64,000 nucleotides of DNA from Nocardioides massiliensis (GCF_030811215.1 NZ_JAUSQM010000001.1:4002001-4066000); one strand, 5' to 3'. Shown: positions 24,475-35,841, numbered from the stretch's first letter. The notes: generated by a model from the sequence alone, not told the origin. Numbers and translations: made by a program.

Positions 24475-25925
24475 GACTTCTCCTTCGCTCCAGGCCGGGC
24501 CCTGCCCCGCGGCGCCCGCTGGCGGGTCTCGCTGGCGCTGTCGACCAGCTCCTCCAGCGCCTCGGTGATGCACTGGCCCAGGACCTCGATGTCCCAGATG
24601 GCGTCCCGGTCCGCGGTGATGCCGTAGCTGACCAGGCCGTCGTACGACGTCACGCCGATCGCCAGCGCACGCCCGGGGAGCAGCGGGGGCACCGGGTAGG
24701 TCTCCACCATCCGCGCGCCGGCCGCGTAGAGCGGGAACTGTGGCCCTGGCACGTGGGTCACGACGAGGTCGTAGTTGCGGCGACGGTGCTCCACGGCCAC
24801 CCGCGAGCCGAGCGCGTGGAAGGTCGTGGGGGCGAACCCGGACACCCCGGCGATCTTGTCGGCGCTGACCGCACGGCCGGTGTCCTTGTGGGCGCGGAAC
24901 GCATAGGAGACCTGGTGCAGCCGGACCACCGGGCTGGCCTCGCCGACCGGCAGGTCGAGCAGGTGCCCGGCGACCTGGCTGCCCAGGGACGTCGGCTCGG
25001 CCTCGTCGTCGATGACGCTCATCGGCACCATCGCCCGCAGCGAGCGCCCCGCGTTGACCGCCTCGCCTCGCGTCATCAGCCACGCCCGCAGCGCACCGGT
25101 CACGGTCGCGAGCACGACGTCGTTGATCGACGCGTGGTGGAACTCCTTGACCGCCCGGTGGGCGGCGAAGTCGGTCTTCACCGTCAGGACCCGACGCTGG
25201 GCGGAGAGCTCCGCGGCGAGCGGCGTCTCCGGGTGCGGCCGGCGCGCGGCGCCGCTGAGCTCCCCCAGCATGGCCAGCGCGCCGCGAGCGGTGCGGCCCA
25301 CGGCCTCGGCGTTGACCCGCACCCCGTCGAGCACCACCCGGGGGCGGCGCACCGAGTCGCGCAGCGCCTCGACCAACAGCGCCGAGCTGCTCGGCTCGCG
25401 CTCGGGCTCCCAGTGCTGGCAGGGCACGTCGCGCGGGTCGGGATCGGTGTCGAGGAGCACCTGCAGCAGGTCGACGGTCGAGATCCCGTCGACCAGCGCC
25501 TGGTGCGACTTCGACAGCAGCGCGACCCGGTCGCCCTCGAGCCCCTCGACGACGTAGAGCTCCCACAGCGGACGCTGGGGGTCCAGCCGCCGCGACATGA
25601 TCCGGGCCACCAGCTCCCACAGCTGCTCCATCGAGCCCGGCCGCGGCAGCGCCGAGCGGCGGACGTGGTAGCCGAGGTCGAAGTCGTCCTCGTCGACCCA
25701 GACCGGCATCGCCAGCCGGCCAGGAACCTGCCGGATGCGCTGGCGGTAGCGGGGGACGAAGTCGATGCGGTCGGCGATCAGCGACACGAGCGCCTCGTAG
25801 CCGAACCGCTGCTCCCCGGCCTCGTCCAGGGCGTCGAAGATCTCCAGCGTCGCGTTGTGCAGCGGCGCGTGCGCGGTCTCCTCACCGAGGAACGTCACGT
25901 CGTTGGGGCGCAGGCGCTCGGGCAT
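24471..25925 (-). CDS. wax ester synthase/diacylglycerol acyltransferase-like protein
   Basis: 484 residues, WS/DGAT superfamily. MPERLRPNDVTFLGEETAHAP start, KSHQALVDGIS (139-149) at the active-site motif, then NDVVLATVTGALR and the C-terminal domain with NYDLVVTHVPGPQ and SYDGLVSYGITADRDAI. The family motif is HHxxxDG; here the second His, generally taken as the catalytic base, is Gln142. Expected role is acyl-CoA-dependent synthesis of triacylglycerol or wax ester, but the substitution puts activity in doubt. GGAG is 5 nt before the ATG. Basic C-terminal tail (RQRAPRGRARPG). Confidence 0.88.
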   Translation of the reverse strand: MPERLRPNDVTFLGEETAHAPLHNATLEIFDALDEAGEQRFGYEALVSLIADRIDFVPRYRQRIRQVPGRLAMPVWVDEDDFDLGYHVRRSALPRPGSMEQLWELVARIMSRRLDPQRPLWELYVVEGLEGDRVALLSKSHQALVDGISTVDLLQVLLDTDPDPRDVPCQHWEPEREPSSSALLVEALRDSVRRPRVVLDGVRVNAEAVGRTARGALAMLGELSGAARRPHPETPLAAELSAQRRVLTVKTDFAAHRAVKEFHHASINDVVLATVTGALRAWLMTRGEAVNAGRSLRAMVPMSVIDDEAEPTSLGSQVAGHLLDLPVGEASPVVRLHQVSYAFRAHKDTGRAVSADKIAGVSGFAPTTFHALGSRVAVEHRRRNYDLVVTHVPGPQFPLYAAGARMVETYPVPPLLPGRALAIGVTSYDGLVSYGITADRDAIWDIEVLGQCITEALEELVDSASETRQRAPRGRARPGAKEKS

Positions 25926-25983
25926 GCGGACTCCGATCTTGCTGATCCGGGCGACAGGGAGGGGCTGGGTGTCCAGACCTGGG

Positions 25984-26009
25984 ATTGTGACAGGGATTGT
26001 GACAGGGAC
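25984..26009 (-). repeat. 12-bp tandem repeat before acyltransferase gene
   Basis: Minus-strand unit TGTCACAATCCC occurs twice in tandem, with a partial third copy, about 60 nt before the acyltransferase start. It may be a tandem operator or slippage product. Confidence 0.6.
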
Positions 26010-26013
26010 CGCC

Positions 26014-27294
26014 TCACGCGGAGCCGAACCGCCGGCGCTCGCGCCGCCGGCGCGCCGGCCGGTGTCGACCGGCGACCAGGCCGAGCGCCCCGGCGAGGTC
26101 CGCGACGGCGGCGGCCAGCGGACCCTCGCCCGCCTCGCCCACGGCACGTCCTTCGGCGAGCGCCCGGTCGGCGCCGGCCTGGTCGTCGGGAAGGAACGAC
26201 AACGACACCGGACCGACGAACCCTTCGACCATGGCCCGCACCTGGTGCTCACCCCAGCCGACCCCGGGCCGCATGCGGTTGACCACGACGTGCAGCGTGC
26301 CGGTCCGACCGGGGTCGGTGTGGCCGCGCTCGGTGTGGGCGACGAGGCTGCGCGAGAGCCGCGCCAGCCCGACCGCGTCGGGCGCGGCGACCACGAGGTT
26401 CACGTCGGCGGCCTCGACGACCTCACGGGTGACGTCGTCACGGGACCGAGCGCGTCTCTCAGGATCGACGCCCAGGCGGACACCGGCGTCGACCACCACG
26501 ACACCACGCCGCCGGGCCCGGTCGAGCACGTCGGTGGCGACGCCCTCGCGCACCTCCGCCCAGCGGTCGGGTCGCGGCAGGCCGGTCAGCACCTCCAGGA
26601 CGCCGCGGGTCCGCAGCTCGACGGCGCGCAGGGCTGCCGCGAACCGCTCGTCGTCCAGCTGGCCCTGGTTGACCAGGCGAGCCGCCGCGAGCAGGCCCGA
26701 CACGTCGTCGAGGACGGCGAGGTGCTGCCCGACCGCACCGCCGACCGGGTCGGCGTCGACCAGGACGCACGCGCGGGTCCGGGCGACGTACGCCGCCAGG
26801 GCGACCGCCACGGTCGTCCGGCCGGGAGCGCCGGGCGGGCTCCAGACGGCGACTACCGGGTGCTCCGGCAGCTCGGGTGCCGCCGGCGCCTCGGCGGGCC
26901 AGGCGTCCGCCGGGTCCGGGTCGGTGACGTCGGCGGCGGCCGTGCTCACGGCCTGCGCCCAGGCGGTCTCCTCCGGGTCGATGACGACGTCGATGCCGAC
27001 GGCGCGCATCCGGGAGGCCGCAACGGGGTCGGCGGTGACCGCCGCGGGGACCACGCGGCGGGCCCGCAGGGCGCTCACGGCGGCGGCGTCGACCCCGCCG
27101 AGGTCGGCGTCGAGCACGGCGACGCGGACCCGGCCGGTCTCGACCGTCGCGAGCAGGTCGGGCAGGTCGACGCACCGCTTGAGCACGACGGCGTCGCGGC
27201 TGCGGCCCAGCGCGGCGAGAGCCGCGGACTCCCACGCCGCCCCGGCGGCCGCGAGCACGACCGCGACCCGGTTGCCGGGTCCGGCGAGGTCCAT
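26014..27294 (-). CDS. CpaE-like MinD/ParA-family protein
   Basis: 426 residues. An N-terminal receiver-like domain (about 8-118) without an obvious phosphoacceptor Asp pattern is followed by a MinD-like ATPase domain. The loop at 151-162 reads WSPPGAPGRTTV; VLVDADPVGGAVGQHL is the switch region. The invariant Lys of Walker A is Arg and the MinD signature Lys is missing, yet the fold is intact. A basic tail (RHRPARRRRERRRF) could bind membrane or nucleic acid. Its ATG overlaps the SAF-protein stop (TGATG). CpaE proteins position pili, but no pilus genes are nearby. Confidence 0.8.
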   Translation of the reverse strand: MDLAGPGNRVAVVLAAAGAAWESAALAALGRSRDAVVLKRCVDLPDLLATVETGRVRVAVLDADLGGVDAAAVSALRARRVVPAAVTADPVAASRMRAVGIDVVIDPEETAWAQAVSTAAADVTDPDPADAWPAEAPAAPELPEHPVVAVWSPPGAPGRTTVAVALAAYVARTRACVLVDADPVGGAVGQHLAVLDDVSGLLAAARLVNQGQLDDERFAAALRAVELRTRGVLEVLTGLPRPDRWAEVREGVATDVLDRARRRGVVVVDAGVRLGVDPERRARSRDDVTREVVEAADVNLVVAAPDAVGLARLSRSLVAHTERGHTDPGRTGTLHVVVNRMRPGVGWGEHQVRAMVEGFVGPVSLSFLPDDQAGADRALAEGRAVGEAGEGPLAAAVADLAGALGLVAGRHRPARRRRERRRFGSA

Positions 27295-27950
27295 CAGGGC
27301 TCCCGGGTGATCACGACGCCGGTGCCACCGACGGCGGCGAGCAAACGGGGCAGCGCGGTGTCCGCCTGCTCGGCGGGGACGGCGAGGATCAGCTGCCGCG
27401 TGCCGCTGGGAGTGAACCCCTCGGCTGCCGCCGGTGCCGCGATCACGGTGACGTCGTCGAGCACCTGCTCGGCCCCGTCTGCGCCCGGCTCGACGCGGCC
27501 CTCCGGGCTCACCCACACGTCGACGACCGACCCGGCGCGCACCGTCGTCGGCACCGCCTCGACGGGAGCGGCCACCGGCACCTCCACGACCTCGACGGTG
27601 TCGTCGGCCGTCCCGAGGGCAGCGCGGGGCAGCAGCTCCCCCGCCCCGACCGCGCGGGTCAGCACGACGTCCTCGGGCGGAGCCTGGGCGGCGGAGAGAT
27701 AGCGGTCGGCCAGGTCGGCGTCGGCGAAGCGGATCCGGCGTTGCTCCAGCGAAGCGGGCTCGAGCGCCTGCCCCACGCCCACGTCGGCGGTCATCGCCCA
27801 CACCGGGACGGTCTCGTCGGACTGGTCGAGCACGACGGCTCCCAGCACCACGGAGCCGGCCAGGACGAGGACGCCGAGCGCCATGCGGGGGTCGCGCCAC
27901 CCCGGACGGGTGCCGCGACGGGCGAAGGAGGGATCGCTCATGCGGGACAT
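27294..27950 (-). CDS. SAF-domain membrane protein (CpaB-like)
   Basis: 218 residues. Cytoplasmic basic start, one transmembrane helix (about 24-44: MALGVLVLAGSVVLGAVVL), then an external SAF domain (WAMTADVGVGQALEPASLEQRRI, VLTRAVGAGELLPRAAL) and a C-terminal beta domain (GTRQLILAVPAEQADTALPRLL). Typical of CpaB/RcpC-like pilus assembly or SAF proteins. ATG 27950 used; ATG 27941 (MSDPSF) is equally plausible. Forms a coupled pair with the CpaE-like protein. Confidence 0.8.
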   Translation of the reverse strand: MSRMSDPSFARRGTRPGWRDPRMALGVLVLAGSVVLGAVVLDQSDETVPVWAMTADVGVGQALEPASLEQRRIRFADADLADRYLSAAQAPPEDVVLTRAVGAGELLPRAALGTADDTVEVVEVPVAAPVEAVPTTVRAGSVVDVWVSPEGRVEPGADGAEQVLDDVTVIAAPAAAEGFTPSGTRQLILAVPAEQADTALPRLLAAVGGTGVVITREP

Positions 27951-28046
27951 GATGGCGGTCTTCGGCTCCCAGCCATAGCCCTTCATCCACAGGCAAACGG
28001 CACCTGCTGCACCGATCCGTCGGTCCGCGGTGGCACAGTGGGACGC

Positions 28047-28298
28047 ATGAACGCACCCGGAGGCTCACCCCGGTTCCTCCAGCTGTCGGACGTCGCCGAG
28101 ATCCTCAACACCTCCAGCGCGCAGGTCTACGCCCTCGTGCGCCGCAAGGAGCTGCCGGCGATCAAGATCGGTGGCCGGGGCCAGTGGCGCGTGGAGGCGT
28201 CGGTGCTGGAGGAGTTCATCGCCCGGATGTACGACGAGACCTCCGCGTTCCTCGACGAGCACCCGTTCGTGGAGTCCGGACGCAGCGACGAGGACTGA
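28047..28298 (+). CDS. BldC-like helix-turn-helix regulator
   Basis: 83 residues. MerR/excisionase-type winged helix: FLQLSDVAEILNTSSAQVYALV, a recognition helix, RRKELPAIKIGGRGQWRVE wing, then a short C-terminal helix and acidic tail. This matches the BldC/AlpA-like proteins that control development or secondary metabolism in actinobacteria. It probably binds as head-to-tail oligomers on direct repeats. Weak -10-like CACAGT lies 7 nt before the ATG. Divergent from the SAF/CpaE pair. Confidence 0.88.
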   Translation: MNAPGGSPRFLQLSDVAEILNTSSAQVYALVRRKELPAIKIGGRGQWRVEASVLEEFIARMYDETSAFLDEHPFVESGRSDED

Positions 28299-28312
28299 CG
28301 AGGACCGACTGA

Positions 28313-28888
28313 TCAGCCCACGCTCCGCACCGCGGCGATCGCCGCGAGCGGGGTGAGCAGCGGCGTCCGGTCGGGCGAGGTGTCGGGCAGGTGCTCGACG
28401 AAGTCCGCACCGACGCGCGTGAACCGGGTGGCGACCACCCGGGCATCGGTGCGCACGAGCACGCAGGGCTGCTGATCCTCGGCGATCCGGCGCAGCGCGG
28501 CGGCCCACCCCAGGCGGGCGGTGACGGGCCAAGCGTCGGGCGCGACCGCCCCGGCGACGGCGCCGGCGACCTCGGTGACGTGGGCGAGCGCCACCACCCA
28601 GCTGCGCGCGCGCAGGGCGTCCGACTCCTCGGTCACGAACGCACAGTCCGCGCCCACGCGCGTCAGCCGACCGGCCACCGTGCCGGGTCCGGTCACCTCG
28701 AGCCGCACCCGGGCACCCACGCTCGCCTGCAGGCGCTCGACCAGTCCGACGGCGCGGTACTCGGTGTGCGCACGGTCCGCGACCTCGGCCTCGCGCTCGG
28801 CCAGCTCCAGCGCCTCGGCCTGCTGCTCGAGGTCCTCGAAGAGCCCGCCGAGGCCGTCGGGGTCACCGCCCCGGTGCACACCGCCCAT
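28313..28888 (-). CDS. hypothetical protein with two Sm-like barrels
   Basis: 191 residues. An acidic N-terminal helix (about 14-45: LFEDLEQQAEALELAEREAEVAD) is followed by two similar beta regions (GARVRLEVTGPGTVAGRLTRVGADCAFVTEES and PCVLVRTDARVVATRFTRVGADFVEHLP), each with a strand-RxxRVGADxxxV pattern. The duplicated pattern suggests an internal duplication of a small barrel, reminiscent of Sm folds (inference). No family recognised with confidence. GGGAGG precedes the ATG. Divergent from the LysM gene. Confidence 0.7.
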   Translation of the reverse strand: MGGVHRGGDPDGLGGLFEDLEQQAEALELAEREAEVADRAHTEYRAVGLVERLQASVGARVRLEVTGPGTVAGRLTRVGADCAFVTEESDALRARSWVVALAHVTEVAGAVAGAVAPDAWPVTARLGWAAALRRIAEDQQPCVLVRTDARVVATRFTRVGADFVEHLPDTSPDRTPLLTPLAAIAAVRSVG

Positions 28889-28935
28889 GGCTCCGACCCT
28901 CCCGCGCCGACGGCCGGGTTGTCCACAGCCACCCG

Positions 28936-28965
28936 TTGACGACCGAAGCCAACTCGGCGTACAAC
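28936..28965 (+). promoter_or_regulatory. sigma-A type promoter before LysM gene
   Basis: TTGACG, 18-nt spacer, TACAAC, ending 31 nt before the LysM-protein ATG. The following leader is unusually A/C-rich, with repeated CAAAC/GCAAA elements and AAAGG as ribosome site. Confidence 0.45.
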
Positions 28966-28996
28966 ATGCAAACACACGCAAACGCAAAGGTTGGCC

Positions 28997-29638
28997 ATGA
29001 TCCACTCTCGGGAACCGTGGCAGGTGCGGGTCCGCGCCCTGCTCCTCACCCTCGCCACGCTCGGCGTCCTGGCGGGTTGCGTGCAGGCGGTACGCCGCGG
29101 CGCGGCACGGTCGAGCGAGGTCGGCACGCTCGGGTTCGCCGAGCTGTTGGTGGCCGCCTGTGCGGGCCTCGTGGTGCTGGCGGTCGCCTGGCTGTGCGTG
29201 CTGGTGCTGGTCGCCACCGTCCCGCTGCTACGGCACCCGACCATCCGGCGTACGCCGTCGCGGACCCCGGGACGCGTGGCGACCCTGGTCGCCGCCGCGT
29301 GCGGGCTCGGGCTCGCGATCACGCCGGCCACCGCGCAGGAGAGCCGTACCGACGTGGGCCGCACCGTCTCGACCGTCAGCGTCCTGCACGGTCTGCCGCT
29401 GCCGAGCCGTCCGGTCGCCGACGACCGGAGTCGTCGCCACGTGGTCCGGCCCGGAGACAGCCTCTGGTCGATCGCCGCCGGCGAGCTCGGCCCGAGCGCG
29501 ACGCCTGCGGAGGTCGACACCCGCTGGCGACACATCCACGCCGCCAACGTCGCTGCGATCGGCCGCGACCCCGACCTCATCCACCCCGGCACCGTCGTGA
29601 GCTTCCCCTCCACCCCCTCCCGGAAAGGTCCGTCATGA
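28997..29638 (+). CDS. LysM-domain membrane protein
   Basis: 213 residues. Transmembrane helices at about 12-30, 46-78 and 98-114 (VATLVAAACGLGLAI), then an external linker and a C-terminal LysM domain (HVVRPGDSLWSIAAGELG, about 148-200). Probable peptidoglycan-binding membrane protein anchored with the LysM outside. AAAGG precedes the ATG. Its stop overlaps the next start (ATGA). Part of a small operon facing secA. Confidence 0.88.
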   Translation: MIHSREPWQVRVRALLLTLATLGVLAGCVQAVRRGAARSSEVGTLGFAELLVAACAGLVVLAVAWLCVLVLVATVPLLRHPTIRRTPSRTPGRVATLVAAACGLGLAITPATAQESRTDVGRTVSTVSVLHGLPLPSRPVADDRSRRHVVRPGDSLWSIAAGELGPSATPAEVDTRWRHIHAANVAAIGRDPDLIHPGTVVSFPSTPSRKGPS

Positions 29639-30165
29639 CCCCGCACGTCACCCGCCCGCCACGTCCGCGCACCGCCGCGCTCGCCAGCGTCACCCGGATC
29701 GACCGTCCACCCGTCGACGCCGACGGCCGGGTGGCGATGGCCTCGACCCAGGGCGCGCTCGCGCTCGACCTCGCGCCGCTGCCCCTACCGCTGCCCGAGA
29801 CCCCGGAGCTGCGGCTGGTCGCACCGACCGAGGATCCTGCCCGCATCCAGCCGTGGGCGGCGCGGTTCGCCCAGGCGGTGGTGGAGGTCCTCAGCGGCGA
29901 CCGGTCGGTGACCCAGCTGATCCGCTGGACCGACGAGGAGGTCTACGCGCAGCTGCAGCGACGTGCCGACCTGCTGCGCCGCATCGGCGGCGTGCCGACC
30001 TTGCGCGTGCGCCCGCAGGTGCGCAGCGTGCACGTGATGTGCCCGCACGACCAGATCGCCGAGGTCAGCGTCCACGTGCGCCACGGACAGCGCTCCCGGT
30101 GCATGGCTGCCCGGTTGGAGCGCTTCCGTGGGCACTGGCGCTGCGTGGCCCTCGAGATCGGGTGA
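29635..30165 (+). CDS. Rv3235-family protein
   Basis: 176 residues. A variable proline-rich N-terminus (1-75) precedes the conserved domain: PWAARFAQAVVEVLSGDRSV, WTDEEVYAQLQRRADLL and C-terminal RLERFRGHWRCVALEIG. This is the Rv3235 family, normally encoded next to secA as here. Function unknown; position suggests a link to secretion or to the LysM protein with which it is coupled. Convergent with secA, 9 bases between stops. Confidence 0.88.
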   Translation: MTPHVTRPPRPRTAALASVTRIDRPPVDADGRVAMASTQGALALDLAPLPLPLPETPELRLVAPTEDPARIQPWAARFAQAVVEVLSGDRSVTQLIRWTDEEVYAQLQRRADLLRRIGGVPTLRVRPQVRSVHVMCPHDQIAEVSVHVRHGQRSRCMAARLERFRGHWRCVALEIG

Positions 30166-30174
30166 GGCGGTCGC

Positions 30175-32976
<2,802 letters not shown>

Positions 32977-33059
32977 GAGCGTCTACTCCTGGGTACTGCG
33001 TCGATGGTTCGCGAACGGGCCGACCGGATGGACACAGCCGGCCGCGGATCATGCTACCT

Positions 33060-33217
33060 ACGTCACCACGCCGGTCCCGCCACGGACCGCACGCGCAGCC
33101 GCGCCGACACGTGGGGTGACACCGGGGTGTGCGCCCCTCCATCCCGGCGGCGAGTCGGCGGTAGAACCGACCGAAGATCGGGTGGCGTACGCCGCTGGAG
33201 CCCCGCCCCGCGCTCAT
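33060..33217 (-). pseudogene. methyltransferase N-terminal remnant
   Basis: The frame opens with ATG at 33217, overlapping the YcaQ-type stop by ATGA. It reads RHPIFGRFYRRLAAGMEGR, which matches the conserved start of the PmtA-like class I methyltransferases (RHPxFxRxYxRxSxxMExxG). After about 32 residues the reading becomes Cys/Arg-rich and has no SAM-binding motif before entering secA. It looks like a gene that lost all but its first fragment, not a functional small protein. Confidence 0.55.
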
Positions 33218-34422
33218 CGGCGTACCTCCTGCGCCAGGGCAGGGGCGAGGTCGCCGCGGTCCTCGACCACGATGTCGGAGAGTCCCAGCCAGCCGGCCAT
33301 CCGGGCGAGCTCGGCGGCCAGCTCCTCGGCAGTCTCGGCCGGCGCGTGCGACTCCCGGTGGGCCGACCGGACGATCAGTACGCCGACGGCCCGGTCGGCC
33401 TTGAGGTCGACGCGCGCGACGAGGCGGTCGCCCAGCAAGAACGGCAGGACGTAGTAGCCGTAGCGGCGCTGCGCCGCCGGGACGTAGATCTCGATCCGGT
33501 AGTGGAAGCCGAAGAGCCGCTCGGTGCGCTCGCGCTCCCACACGACGGGGTCGAAGGGGCTGAGCAGGGTGCGCGCGGCGATCCGGCGCGGCCGGGCGGC
33601 ATCGACGTGCACGTACGCCGGGCGGTCCCAGCCCTCGATCGTGGCCGGGACCAGCTCGCCGGCCTCGACGAGCTCCTCGACTGCCGTGCGCGCTGCCGTC
33701 CTGCCCATGCGGTAGTAGTCGGCCAGGCAGCCGACGGTGGCCACGCCGTGGCTGCGCGCCGCGCGCCGGACGAGCTCGCGCGCGGCGTCGTCCCGCGACG
33801 GGGTGGGCATCGCCAGCACGGCGGCCGGCAGCACCCGCTCCGGGAGGTCGTACATCACCTCGAACTGCGCGTTGCGACCGGCGATCGCCACGTCGCCGGC
33901 GGAGTAGAGGTAGTCGAGCACCTGACGGGCCTCGGACCAGTTCCAGCCCCAGTGCTCGCGCGCACGTGGGGCGCCGTCGTCGAGGTCGCGCGCGGTGACG
34001 GGTCCGCGGTCCCGGACCTGTGCGAGCACCGCGGCGGCCAGCTCGTCGGAGGTCGTGCGCCACCACTTGCCCCGCTGCTCGCGCAGCCGGGCCATGCGGT
34101 GCTGCATGACCGGCCACAGCTCGACCGGCATGATCGCCTGCATGTGTGCCCAGTACTCCACCAACCGCCGGGGCCGGCTCTGTGCCGCCCGATGCAGCAG
34201 GTCGACCTCGTAGGGACCCATGCGTGAGTAGAGCGGCAGGTAGTGCGCCCGCTGCAGGACGTTGACCGAGTCGACCTGCAGGACGCCGGTCCGGGCGACG
34301 GTGCGCTGCAGCGTGCGCATCGTCGGGCGCTCGTGCGGCCGGTCGGCGAACCCCTGGGCCGCCAGCGCGACCCGGCGCGCCTGCGCGGAGGACAGCTGCA
34401 CGGGACGCACGGAGGCTCGCAC
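33214..34422 (-). CDS. YcaQ-type DNA glycosylase (winged-helix)
   Basis: 402 residues. LSSAQARRVALAAQGF start, QVDSVNVLQRAHYLPLYSRMG (about 49-69) with the catalytic QxD residues used by YcaQ/AlkX to unhook interstrand crosslinks, then three tandem winged-helix units and PFLLGDRLVARVDLKADR near the C-terminus. Removes N7-alkylated guanine and interstrand crosslinks. GTG start assumed 7 nt after the response regulator gene. A methyltransferase remnant is coupled to its stop. Confidence 0.9.
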   Translation of the reverse strand: MRASVRPVQLSSAQARRVALAAQGFADRPHERPTMRTLQRTVARTGVLQVDSVNVLQRAHYLPLYSRMGPYEVDLLHRAAQSRPRRLVEYWAHMQAIMPVELWPVMQHRMARLREQRGKWWRTTSDELAAAVLAQVRDRGPVTARDLDDGAPRAREHWGWNWSEARQVLDYLYSAGDVAIAGRNAQFEVMYDLPERVLPAAVLAMPTPSRDDAARELVRRAARSHGVATVGCLADYYRMGRTAARTAVEELVEAGELVPATIEGWDRPAYVHVDAARPRRIAARTLLSPFDPVVWERERTERLFGFHYRIEIYVPAAQRRYGYYVLPFLLGDRLVARVDLKADRAVGVLIVRSAHRESHAPAETAEELAAELARMAGWLGLSDIVVEDRGDLAPALAQEVRR

Positions 34423-34429
34423 CGACCGA

Positions 34430-35131
34430 TCAGATGTCGAGGAGCTTCTCGCGCACGGCGTACATGACCGCCTCCATCCGCGAGTGCAGCTGGAGCTTCT
34501 CGAGGATGTTGCGGACGTGGTTCTTGACGGTGTTCTCGCTGATGAACAGCTGCTTGGCGATCTCGCGGTTGTTGAGGCCCTCGGCGACCTTGCGCAGCAC
34601 CTCGAGCTCGCGCTCGGTGAGCCGCGGCGTCGGGACCTGGTCGCGGTCGGCGCGCGCCATCTGCTTGAACTCGTCGATCAGCTTCACCGCCATCGACGGA
34701 CTGATCAGGGACTGCCCGTCGGCCACGACGCGGACGGCCTGCGCGACCTCGTCGATCGAGGAGTCCTTGAGCAGGTAGCCGGAGGCGCCGCTCTTCACCG
34801 CGTCGTAGAGGTCGCCCTCCTCGTCGCTGACGGTGAGCATGATGATCTTGGCCGACGGCGCCACCTGCTTGATGGACACGCACGCCTCGATGCCGGAGCC
34901 CTTGGGCATCCGCACGTCCATGAGGATGACGTCGGGGACCGTGGCGGTCGCGAGCTCGACGGCAGACGTCCCGTCACTGGCCTCGCCGACGACCTCGATG
35001 TCGTCCTCGGCGGCCAGCAGCATCGTCAACCCGCGGCGGAACAGCTCCTGGTCGTCGACGACGATCACGCGTACGGGCTCCACGGGACCGGTGGCGCTGG
35101 CGGCGAGGGTCGGGGACACGGGGTGCATCAT
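34430..35131 (-). CDS. NarL/LuxR-type response regulator
   Basis: 233 residues. Receiver domain with acidic pocket VVDD (about 24-27), phosphoacceptor Asp72 (VILMDVRMPKGSG) and a C-terminal LuxR HTH (about 168-228: LTERELEVLRKVAEGLNNREIAKQLF). No partner histidine kinase is adjacent. Location between secA and hpf is shared with other actinobacteria. The start is ATG-ATG at 35131; no strong ribosome site. Confidence 0.9.
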   Translation of the reverse strand: MMHPVSPTLAASATGPVEPVRVIVVDDQELFRRGLTMLLAAEDDIEVVGEASDGTSAVELATATVPDVILMDVRMPKGSGIEACVSIKQVAPSAKIIMLTVSDEEGDLYDAVKSGASGYLLKDSSIDEVAQAVRVVADGQSLISPSMAVKLIDEFKQMARADRDQVPTPRLTERELEVLRKVAEGLNNREIAKQLFISENTVKNHVRNILEKLQLHSRMEAVMYAVREKLLDI

Positions 35132-35202
35132 GACACGACCGCGGGGGCACCGGAGCGCAAACGCCTGGGCCCCCGCGATCGTCGTCAGGGTGGCGCCGTG
35201 AC

Positions 35203-35841
35203 TCAGGTGAGCTCGAGCGAGATCACGCCGTAGTCGTAGCCACGTCGGCGGTAGACCACCGACGGACGCTCGGACTCCTTGTCGATGAACAGGAAGAAGT
35301 CGTGCCCGACCAGCTCCATCTCATACAGCGCCTGGTCGAGCGTCATCGGCGCGGCGGTGTGGGTCTTCTCGCGCACGACGAGCGGGCCGTCGCCCAGCAC
35401 GGCGATCGAGCCGACCTGACGGGCGGTCTCGGCGTCGTCGTCCTTCGCGGAGGTCAGCTCGTCGACGAGGCTGCCCGACGAGGGCGGCGCCGTGTCGGCG
35501 AGCGCCTCGGCGACCGAGGTCGGGCGGTGCCGGCCGCGGTGGACGCGGCGCCGGTCGGCGGCGCGTCGCATCTGGGTCGCCATCTTGTCCAGCGCCAGGT
35601 CGAGCGCGGCCATCTTGTCCTCGGCGGCCGCCTCGGCCCGGATGACGGGGCCCTTGCTGAACGCGGTCAGCTCCACGCGCACCGCGCGGTCGTGCTGGCG
35701 CGGGTTCCGCTCTGCCTCGACCTCGACCTCGACGCGCATCAGGCGGTGGTCGTGCTTCTCGAGCTTGGTCAGCTTCTCCTCAGCGTGCGCGCGGAACCTC
35801 TCGGTCACCTCGCAGTTCCTGGCGTTGACCACGACGTCCAC
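35203..35841 (-). CDS. hpf: ribosome hibernation promoting factor, long form
   Basis: 212 residues. N-terminal HPF/YfiA RNA-binding domain (about 1-100: VDVVVNARNCEVTERFRAHAEEKL) and the C-terminal dimerisation domain (about 155-210: TLDQALYEMELVGHDFFLFIDKES), so this is the long type that forms 100S ribosomes. Binds the 30S decoding region in stationary phase. GTG start with GGAGG 5 nt before it. Upstream 120 bases contain no gene. Confidence 0.95.
   Translation of the reverse strand: MDVVVNARNCEVTERFRAHAEEKLTKLEKHDHRLMRVEVEVEAERNPRQHDRAVRVELTAFSKGPVIRAEAAAEDKMAALDLALDKMATQMRRAADRRRVHRGRHRPTSVAEALADTAPPSSGSLVDELTSAKDDDAETARQVGSIAVLGDGPLVVREKTHTAAPMTLDQALYEMELVGHDFFLFIDKESERPSVVYRRRGYDYGVISLELT

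Noticed and set aside
27983-28927. DnaA-like boxes (TTGTCCACA at 28919; a one-mismatch TTATCCACA-like site near 27984) as a replication origin
   Set aside because: Only two isolated sites nearly 1 kb apart, no clustering, no dnaA or dnaN nearby.
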